Assembly: GCF_023701745.1 (NCBI RefSeq)
Contig: NZ_JAJOZB010000001.1
Span: 930,001-994,000 of the forward strand
Source: Streptomyces sp. RKAG293
Lineage (GTDB): Bacteria; Actinomycetota; Actinomycetes; Streptomycetales; Streptomycetaceae
Reading direction: 5' to 3'
Length of the DNA: 64,000 bases
Below are positions 58,553 to 64,000 of the stretch, one piece after another. The position numbers and the translations under genes are program-made. The stretch's first letter is position 1, and the number at the start of each line of letters is the position of its first letter. The notes beneath the pieces are model-generated. The model had not been told where the DNA came from and ran no database searches. It was given only the letters and a program-made list of their open reading frames with translations.

Positions 58553-59590
58553 TCATTTCGAGCACAGGCTAAACGGGCCCCGCGGGAGCGGACTGTCGAC
58601 CAGGCCCGGCGTACCCCCGCCGAGCAGCCGGAGGCCCAGCGGGGTCGCCGTGTGCAGAACGTACTTGCCGTCACGGCGGCTGGCCACGAGCCCGCCGTCC
58701 CGCAGCACCCCGATCTGATAGCTGACGCTGGGCAGGGTGACGCCGACGGCCTCGGCGACCTCCGAGGTGGTCCGGGCGTTCCGGTTGGCCACCTCGGCCA
58801 GTACCGCGGCCCGGGTCCTGCCCAGCAGGCGCACCAGTCCCTGTTCCGTCGCGCCCTCGCCGTCGAGCGGCACCTTCGCCACCGGATAGACGAGCACCGG
58901 AGTCAGGCCCGGGTCCGCGAGCGCGGTCGGACGCCCCCAGCAGAAGTACGAGGGCACCAGCAGCAGCCCGCGCCCCGCCAGGTGCAGGTCACGGTCGACC
59001 GGGTAATCCACTTCCAGCGTCGGGGAGTTCCACCGCGCCAGCGGGCGCAGTCCTTCCAGCAGCGCCTGGGTGCCGCCGCCCAGCAGCGTGCTCGCCCGCC
59101 GGCCGATATCGTTGTCAATCGCGGTCCGGATGCGCGGCCAGAAGGGCTGCAGCAGCGCCCGGTGGTAGGTGGCGAGCGCTTTGGTGAGCGGGACGAGCCC
59201 CTTGTCCCCCGGCCGGCCCAGCGTCGTGGCCCAGGCCGGGACCGGCCGGGACTCGGCAAGCCGTGTCAATTCACGGGTCAGTTGTCCCCGGGGAGTACCG
59301 CGCACCTGGTCGATGCCGGCGAACAGTTCGCCGCCGGTATTGCTCGGTGTGAGAAAGTCCGGAATGTAACCAGAAGCGGGGATCAATAGCCGCAGCAGAT
59401 GCAGCGCCCCCTTCACAACGGGATCTCTGCGCAGCCGGTCATATGCCGTACCGCGCCATTGGCCGAAATCAAGCGGCCCCTGTCTGGTCTGCAGACGACA
59501 GACACTGCACACCAGTTCCCACAGCGGGTCGGGGTGCTGGGCAATACGAATGTTCTGCAGGTCGTGGGGGGTGAAGTGAACGCGGAGCAT
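58553..59590 (-). CDS. ArsR-type winged-helix regulator
   Basis: A 345-residue regulator. The C-terminal part (about 250-330) is the winged helix: LGRTRAAVLAEVANRNARTTSEVAEAVGVTLPSVSYQIGVLRDGGLVASRRDGKYVLH. The first 240 residues form a DUF5937-like N-terminal domain (LRVHFTPHDLQNIRIAQHPDPLWELV) found in many Streptomyces regulators of this type; its ligand is unknown. ATG has an AGAGG site. It lies 152 bp upstream of the cutinase-NlpC/P60 gene on the same strand, making that gene a possible target. Confidence 0.88.
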   Translation of the reverse strand: MLRVHFTPHDLQNIRIAQHPDPLWELVCSVCRLQTRQGPLDFGQWRGTAYDRLRRDPVVKGALHLLRLLIPASGYIPDFLTPSNTGGELFAGIDQVRGTPRGQLTRELTRLAESRPVPAWATTLGRPGDKGLVPLTKALATYHRALLQPFWPRIRTAIDNDIGRRASTLLGGGTQALLEGLRPLARWNSPTLEVDYPVDRDLHLAGRGLLLVPSYFCWGRPTALADPGLTPVLVYPVAKVPLDGEGATEQGLVRLLGRTRAAVLAEVANRNARTTSEVAEAVGVTLPSVSYQIGVLRDGGLVASRRDGKYVLHTATPLGLRLLGGGTPGLVDSPLPRGPFSLCSK

Positions 59591-59767
59591 GCAGCCTCTT
59601 TCGCTCGCAGGCCCAATGCGGGGCGCGGCCGTACCGGTTCGGCGCGGCCATGGGTAAAGACCCGCACCGGCTCTCCAAGGTTGCCCCCTGCCCCGGCTTC
59701 GCGCGGGACAGGAGGCCGAACGCGTCAGGTCTCTCCTGCAATTCCTCTTTGTCGTTGCTCAAGGAGA

Positions 59768-60543
59768 CTATTTAAGGAGTCCGAGACCCGCTGCCACCGA
59801 ACTCACCCGGGAGAACGTGGAGTAGGCGGTATCCGGGGTGCAGTATTTGTTGCCGCTGCTCACCACACCGATGACGCGGCCACCGGCGATCAGCGGTCCC
59901 CCGGAGTCCCCGGGACAGATGCTCTCCGGCGCGGCACCACGGGGCAGTCCGCAGATCTTCACCGCCGAAGTGGAGGACCACGGGCCGCAGTCACTCATCG
60001 GAGCCAGCTTGAGCGTCGCCTCCTTCAGCCGGCGACCCGCGGCGGCCGTGTCACCGTTCGCCACGGCTGCCTCGGTTCCCGTCCGTCCCCAGCCCAGGAC
60101 GGTGGCCGGGCGCCCGTAGCCGTAGAGGGCGGAGTCCGACGGCCGGGCCACCGGGATCGTCCTGTACGGCAGAGCCTTGTCGAGGGTGACGACCGCGGCG
60201 TCGTAGTCACCCGCGAAACCCTGGTAGTCCGGGTGGACCTTCACCTTCGCCCCGTGCCGGACCTGCCCTTGGCGGTGCCCAGATCGGTACGCCCGCCGAT
60301 GAAGCGCAGGCCGGTCACATCCATGTCGTCGAAGCAGTGCGCCGCGCTGAGCACCTTGTCGGGAGCGATCAGTGCCCCGGTGCAGAGCTCCTGCAGGTCC
60401 GGAGTCTCGATCGCGATCAGGTAGGGGTACTTGTCGGTCGTGGCGGGCTTGCCGCCGAACACCGCCGAGGCCGAGCCGGACAGGGTGACGACGAGTCCCG
60501 CCGCGGCCATGCCGGCCATCGCGAGACGCACACAAGCCTTCAT
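59768..60543 (-). pseudogene. trypsin-like serine protease, broken by a one-base frameshift
   Basis: The first part (60543 down to about 60268) encodes a signal peptide MKACVRLAMAGMAAAGLVV and the start of a chymotrypsin-fold protease with VLSAAHC (H69). The frame then runs to a TGA at 60241. The rest continues in another frame: KVKVHPDYQ, GDYDAAVVTL (Asp), GRPATVLGWG, ICPGDSGGPLIAG (Ser) and the final helix. The break is at CCC (60266-60268; GGG on the coding strand): restoring one G gives a 258-residue protein with the whole triad. This is either a natural inactivation or a sequencing error in a homopolymer. AGGAGG precedes the ATG. Because everything else is intact, the lesion is recent if real. 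Confidence 0.88.
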
Positions 60544-60705
60544 CGATCCTCCTGGAAGTGCTCCGACTACTGGATCACTGAGACGAGGCCGCGGGACGCC
60601 TGGTTGCACCCCGGCCGGACAGCGGCGTCAGCGGCTCGTCCGGGCCGCCCTCACCGGTGTGGCCGGCCGGTCACGCGCCCGCCGTGCTCACGGCCCGTCC
60701 CCGTA

Positions 60706-61263
60706 CTACGGGTGGTACAGCGCGCGAGCCCGCTCGCCGTCGACGGGCCCGTCCGCAGGGATCCGCAGGAAGTACCGCAGCTGCCAGGCCTGAGCGGCGC
60801 GGGCCTGGCGGTTCACCGCTGCGACCCAGGGCGGGTACACGCGGAAGGCCCGTTTCCCGCCGATGCCGTTCCTGGACACCACGTCCCGTTCGCAGAGCAC
60901 CTCCCGTGGGAACACGAACTGCCCGAAGTGCTGATCCTCGCGCGAACTGACCACGAAGAGGTCGACGGGGTCCGTGGAGTCGAACGGCTGAATGGGCCCC
61001 TCCGGGGACCGCTTCCACACGGTGACGAACTGCCCGATCTTCGTCGGGGTCGTCCTGGCCGCCCGGAACCTGACGGAGGCGCCGTCCAGGGTGAACTCGT
61101 GCGCACCGTAATCGGCGCTCTCCGCCTCGGGGACCGGCCGGGAGCAGACGAAGCCGTTGACGTCGTACACCCGTTCCTTCGCCGCGCGCAGATCGCTGTG
61201 GACCGGCCCGGCGGTCGAGGTCCACGGCTCGAAGGCGGTGCTCATCCCAGGATCGGTGCTCAT
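60706..61263 (-). CDS. MepB family protein
   Basis: A 185-residue cytoplasmic protein matching the MepB domain: YGAHEFTLDGASVRFRAARTTPTKIGQFVTVWKRSPEGPIQPFD, DLFVVSSRE, FGQFVFPREVLCERDVVSRNGIGGKRAFRVYPPW. MepB was named from the staphylococcal mepRAB operon, but its biochemical role is not known. The ATG at 61263 is preferred; ATG at 61245 repeats the same first codons (ATGAGCACC) and is also possible. Divergent from the MBL-fold gene. Confidence 0.85.
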   Translation of the reverse strand: MSTDPGMSTAFEPWTSTAGPVHSDLRAAKERVYDVNGFVCSRPVPEAESADYGAHEFTLDGASVRFRAARTTPTKIGQFVTVWKRSPEGPIQPFDSTDPVDLFVVSSREDQHFGQFVFPREVLCERDVVSRNGIGGKRAFRVYPPWVAAVNRQARAAQAWQLRYFLRIPADGPVDGERARALYHP

Positions 61264-61476
61264 CCCCGATCTCCGGTTTCGGCGTCGTCGGCGGTGGGCC
61301 GGCCGGCCGGCGGTTCCAGAGTGCGCATGGACGTCTCCATCGTGGGATCGGGTGCGTCTTCGAACCTAGCCGAGGGCACTGACAGTGGGACCGGACGGCA
61401 GACCGGAGCCTCGGGTACCGGCCTGCGAACGACGGTTCCCGGCCCTCCGCAGAGACCCCTTTCCGGCAAAGTACAA

Positions 61477-61486
61477 GGTCCAGACC
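61477..61486. promoter_or_regulatory. isolated GGTCCAGACC element upstream of the MBL-fold gene
   Basis: The 10-mer is identical to each of the two chitinase promoter repeats at 54584 and 54600. It lies 84 bases before the MBL-fold start in the 306-bp divergent region 61264-61569, which otherwise shows only runs of CCCCTT. It may be a weak DasR site; the flanking bases match the consensus less well. Confidence 0.35.
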
Positions 61487-61569
61487 CCCTTCCCCTGTCG
61501 GCCGGCCGCGGGATACCCCTCAGGGACACCCGGCCGCACCTCGGCCGCACCACTGGAGGGAGTCGCATC

Positions 61570-62511
61570 ATGGACGACGGACGGACGTCATCTCCGGCGC
61601 GAGCGGGGGGAACCGGCCCGGACGCCGAGCGGGCCGCGGCGAACGGCGGTTGGTATGTGGACGACCGCTGTACGAACTGCGATGTCGCCCGCCAGCTCGC
61701 GCCGGGACTGATCGGCGAGGTCGGCCGTCGCTCGGAGCTGCTGCGGCAGCCCCGCGACGCGGCGGAGCTCCGCCTGCTGCACACCGCCGCCTTCGCCTGC
61801 CACACCCGGTCGATCCGCCACCCGTCCGGCGCCCTGGACCCGGCGGCCGACCCCTTCCCGCTGCGTCTGACCGACGACGTCCAGCTGTGCGGGCACAACT
61901 CCTCGCACACCGCGGGCGCCAACGCGTATCTCTTACTCCGCCCGTCCGGGCAGCTGATGATGGTCGACACCCCGCGCTGGAACAGCGGACTGGCCGCGCG
62001 GTACGAGGCGCTGGGCCCCGTCACCGACGTACTGCTCACCCACCGCGACCACGCGGCCCACGGCCGGCGGTACGCCGACCGGTTCGGCGCCCGGCTGTGG
62101 ATCCATGAGGGCGACCTCGACGCCTCCCCGGACGCCGATCACGTCATCCGGGGCACGGACCCCGTCGAGATCGCCGAAGGGGTGACCGCGTATCCGCTGC
62201 CCGGTCACACCCTGGGGAGCGTGCTGTACCTGGCGGACGAGCGGTACTGCTTCAGCGGCGACAGCTTCTACTGGTCCCGCACCACGGCGGATCTCGAAGT
62301 CGCCGAGAGCGTCACCTGGTACTCCATCGAGGCGCTGGCCGCCTCACTGGCCCGCACCGCCGGCCGGCTGCGCTTCGAATGGGTCCTGCCGGGACACGGA
62401 GACCGCAAACAGCTCCCCGCCGAGGAGATGGCCCGGCGGCTGCGCGATCTGACCACCCGTACCCAGGCCCTGCGGCCCCGGCCCGTCGACTTCTCCGTCT
62501 TCCGCTGGTGA
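61570..62511 (+). CDS. MBL-fold metallohydrolase with N-terminal ferredoxin-like segment
   Basis: A 313-residue protein. After a polar tail, residues about 28-50 read WYVDDRCTNCDVARQLAPGLI, the form of a short ferredoxin-like iron-sulphur motif with two visible cysteines, and further Cys at FACHTRS. The metallo-beta-lactamase fold follows: MMVDTPRW, LLTHRDHAAHGRRYADRFGARLWIHEGDL, PLPGHTLGSVLYL, FSGDSFYWS and VLPGHGDRK. The H-x-D-H set is present as THRDHAAH. Related proteins pair the fold with a ferredoxin domain. Codon 122 is TTA (61933-61935), pointing to bldA control. ATG has GGAGGG. The long upstream extension of the frame is not coding. Confidence 0.88.
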   Translation: MDDGRTSSPARAGGTGPDAERAAANGGWYVDDRCTNCDVARQLAPGLIGEVGRRSELLRQPRDAAELRLLHTAAFACHTRSIRHPSGALDPAADPFPLRLTDDVQLCGHNSSHTAGANAYLLLRPSGQLMMVDTPRWNSGLAARYEALGPVTDVLLTHRDHAAHGRRYADRFGARLWIHEGDLDASPDADHVIRGTDPVEIAEGVTAYPLPGHTLGSVLYLADERYCFSGDSFYWSRTTADLEVAESVTWYSIEALAASLARTAGRLRFEWVLPGHGDRKQLPAEEMARRLRDLTTRTQALRPRPVDFSVFRW

Positions 62512-62656
62512 GTGCCGGACGGCGCCGTCATGGTCGGGGTGTCCGGAGTCACCGTCGGCGTATACCGAAAATTTAGCGGCTTGTCAGTGCCGCCTGACAG
62601 GATCAGTGTGCTCGGTCCACGAGCGCTACGGGGGATGTACGGGGGATGGGGACAGC

Positions 62657-62926
62657 ATGACGGAATTCCTATGGCCACGGGGGGCGGACGCGGAGGACAC
62701 CGCCGCGTTCGAGGCCTGGCTCGACGCGCGGGGATGGGAGATCGACCCGACCATGTTCATGGCCGGTGTCGGGGGTCCGGCGGTCCAGGTGCGCCGTATC
62801 GGCGAGACGTGGCAGGACGGGGACGACGGGATGCTGATCCTGCCCGGCGAGTCCGTCACGTTCGACGCCTGGCGGATGAGCGTCATACGGACGACCGGTA
62901 GGGGAATGCTCTGCCGCAGCTCGTAA
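62657..62926 (+). CDS. hypothetical protein, 89 residues
   Basis: A cytoplasmic protein behind a GGGGGATGGGGACAG leader. It looks like one compact domain: AFEAWLDARGWEIDPTMFM, AVQVRRIGETWQDGDDGMLILPGESVTFDAW. I do not recognise the family. An inverted repeat TGTCAG/CTGACA (62582-62599) lies 60 bases upstream with a TTGTCA hexamer and may be part of its promoter. The gene is convergent with the lasso-type operon. Confidence 0.65.
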   Translation: MTEFLWPRGADAEDTAAFEAWLDARGWEIDPTMFMAGVGGPAVQVRRIGETWQDGDDGMLILPGESVTFDAWRMSVIRTTGRGMLCRSS

Positions 62927-62933
62927 GCCGTGT

Positions 62934-62967
62934 CGCCCGGCCGTCGCGGGGGACGCGCGGCCGGGCG
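62934..62967. terminator. hairpin, 10-bp stem, between convergent genes
   Basis: CGCCCGGCCG (62934-62943) pairs with CGGCCGGGCG (62958-62967). It lies just after the 89-residue gene and may serve both directions. The remainder of 62927-63151 has no gene I can support; I looked there for a lasso precursor and saw none. Confidence 0.55.
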
Positions 62968-63151
62968 GATCGGTGTGTTGGGCAGGTCGTCCTCGCCCGG
63001 CTCCTCGGCGGCGAGCTGCCGGTCATCCCCATCATCGGCGCCAGTTCCACCGCCCGTCTCGACCAGGCGTGAGACCCCGTCACACGATGGCGCCGCTCCT
63101 GCAGTTGGGACCGCAGGAGCCACCGTGGGACCGAAGGAAGGCTTGTGCCGG

Positions 63152-63865
63152 TCAAAGGGAAAGGACGCGCCGGAAAAGAGCTCTCTCGGAATCGGAGGGG
63201 TGCGTGACGGGAACTCCATCGACCTCGGCCCAGGCATGGAACCGATAGGGATCGTCGACCGTGCCGATGCACCAATCGAGCCGCCGCCCCAGCAGTGCCA
63301 TCGTCACCACGGCGCTCAGGGAGAGTTCGAGGCAGGCGGCCCGTCCGGGGAATCGGCGTGCCACGGCCTCGGCCGCGATCACCGCCCACAGCGCCTGCTC
63401 CTGCGTGGCGGCCGCACGGCACCATCGCTGCCGGGCCCCGACCAACGCGACGGTGAGCCGGAACGGGAGCCGTAGCAGCAGCAGCGCGATGGCGAACGCC
63501 AGCTGGGGAAGCCCCCGATGGGATCGCGACCGTGGTGCCGTCCGTGCGGCCGGGATCTTCTCGGCCGGCTCCCCCGGGCTCCGCCGCTCCCCCGGCTGCC
63601 CGGACACCACCAGCCCGCGCGCGGCCAACCCGGCGGCCAGCTCTTGCGCGTCCGACCGGACTTGGGTGCGCTGCTCCCGTGGGTAGCGGTGTGCCATGGC
63701 GTCGACGGCGGAATCGAAGTCGCCGGTACGCTGCCACTCCTGCCAGAGCGTGTGCGCGGTGGAGTTCAGGGCGTACCACTGCCCCGAGTGTGCGTTCAGC
63801 AGAACGCTGCCGCCGTGCGGGGCGACGCTGTCATGAATGTGCTCGGGGATGTACAGGTCCGGCAT
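63152..63865 (-). CDS. lasso peptide maturation protein: fused PqqD-like (B1) and B2 leader peptidase
   Basis: A 237-residue protein in two parts. Residues about 1-92 are a PqqD-like RiPP recognition element (IPEHIHDSVAPHGGSVLLNAHSGQWYALNSTAHTLW, QVRSDAQELAAGLAARGLVV), which binds the precursor leader. After a polar linker, residues about 118-237 are the transglutaminase-like lasso B2 peptidase with C178 in GRAACLELSLSAVV and H210 in DDPYRFHAWAEVDGVPV; the 32-residue Cys-His spacing equals that in McjB. The third residue is unclear. It removes the leader so that the cyclase can close the ring. The two parts are separate proteins in most actinobacterial lasso clusters. ATG follows GAGGAGAGGG; it starts 43 bp after the upstream gene. 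Confidence 0.88.
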   Translation of the reverse strand: MPDLYIPEHIHDSVAPHGGSVLLNAHSGQWYALNSTAHTLWQEWQRTGDFDSAVDAMAHRYPREQRTQVRSDAQELAAGLAARGLVVSGQPGERRSPGEPAEKIPAARTAPRSRSHRGLPQLAFAIALLLLRLPFRLTVALVGARQRWCRAAATQEQALWAVIAAEAVARRFPGRAACLELSLSAVVTMALLGRRLDWCIGTVDDPYRFHAWAEVDGVPVTHPSDSERALFRRVLSL

Positions 63866-63908
63866 GGGTGCCCTCTCCTCAGGAAGGTGGGTCGGTCCGC
63901 GGGGGGCG

Positions 63909-64000
63909 TCAGTCCAGACCGCGGAGCCACAGTTCGGCACTCAGCAGCCGGTTCAGCGCAGCCAGTGGAGCCCGGATCCCCATCAGCACCCGGTCGAGCG
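63909..64000 (-). CDS. probable lasso peptide cyclase (asparagine-synthetase-like), C-terminal 29 residues
   Basis: Only the end of the gene is in the window: LDRVLMGIRAPLAALNRLLS, then AELWLRGLD and TGA. Short Leu/Ala-rich helices of this kind end the asparagine synthetase homologues that form the isopeptide ring of lasso peptides. The identification rests mainly on its position, 43 bp upstream of the B protein gene on the same strand. The rest of the cluster (precursor, cyclase body, perhaps an ABC exporter) must lie beyond 64000. Confidence 0.6.
   Translation of the reverse strand, partial: LDRVLMGIRAPLAALNRLLSAELWLRGLD

Noticed and set aside
60337..61569. Frame extension upstream of the MBL-fold gene
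   Set aside because: Lies over the frameshifted protease and the MepB gene, and has no motif; ATG at 61570 has a strong ribosome site.
62626..63237. Minus-strand frame that might hide a lasso precursor
   Set aside because: Too long, Pro/Arg/Asp-rich, no leader-core pattern with the penultimate Thr; overlaps the B protein gene and the convergent hypothetical gene.

Overview
The window is actinobacterial, very probably Streptomyces. GC content is high throughout, many starts are GTG with purine-rich ribosome binding sites, and the secreted enzyme set is typical of the genus. The chitinase promoter carries the GGTCCAGACC direct repeats known from Streptomyces chitinase genes, and three genes hold a rare TTA leucine codon, which in this genus depends on the bldA tRNA. 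I saw no rRNA, tRNA, CRISPR array or intact insertion sequence. This looks like an accessory or arm region with secreted hydrolases, regulators and small operons.

Layout. 0-6.2 kb: the end of an amidohydrolase gene, a very large secreted protease joining an M4 thermolysin-like unit to an M28 aminopeptidase and a chitin-binding module, an XRE regulator, and a decayed MMPL transporter fragment with a TGA inside it. 6.2-14.6 kb: a divergent HxlR/SDR pair around TTGCAAGC repeats, a secreted ricin-type lectin, an aldo/keto reductase, a GNAT, a fused ABC exporter preceded by a 28-codon overlapping leader ORF, a 53-residue stand-alone carbohydrate-binding module, and a secreted beta-helix protein. 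14.8-20 kb: a Tat-exported phospholipase C, a methyltransferase, a HIT protein, a LysE exporter and a PAP2 protein. 20.8-24.9 kb: MFS transporter, secreted SurE and carboxylesterase. 25.1-30.6 kb: a HAD protein, then a two-gene operon of a cellulose-synthase-like GT2 and a fusion of acyltransferase-3, SGNH and GH16 domains, preceded by a DasR-like site.

30.7-41.7 kb: an ECF sigma factor with an N-terminal zinc-finger-like segment and a C-terminal SnoaL domain, beside an SDR that lacks its catalytic residues; a second SDR; an alpha/beta hydrolase under a TTACACGTGTAA palindrome; a YtrA-type GntR/ABC operon; an XRE/SnoaL divergent pair; and a FUSC protein. 41.7-46.4 kb: an overlapping betB/permease/betA operon, probably converting choline or a related alcohol to the betaine. 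46.7-50.7 kb: DUF1059, a TetR regulator divergent from two small membrane proteins, and an MFS transporter behind an 18-bp palindrome.

50.8-64 kb: a GH16 protein without a signal peptide, an alpha/beta hydrolase, a lone merB beside a cysteine-rich mini-ORF, a 2H phosphoesterase, a GH19 chitinase, a cutinase-NlpC/P60-SH3x4 protein, an ArsR-type regulator, a trypsin-like protease broken by a one-base frameshift, a MepB-like protein, an MBL-fold protein, and at the right edge the end of a lasso-peptide gene cluster (fused PqqD-B2 leader peptidase and the C-terminus of what is probably the cyclase).

One theme ties several loci together: chitin and cell-wall polysaccharide handling. It shows in the chitin-binding modules on the protease, the chitinase and the 53-residue protein, and in DasR-like sites ahead of the chitinase, possibly ahead of the GT2/acyltransferase operon, and possibly ahead of the MBL gene.
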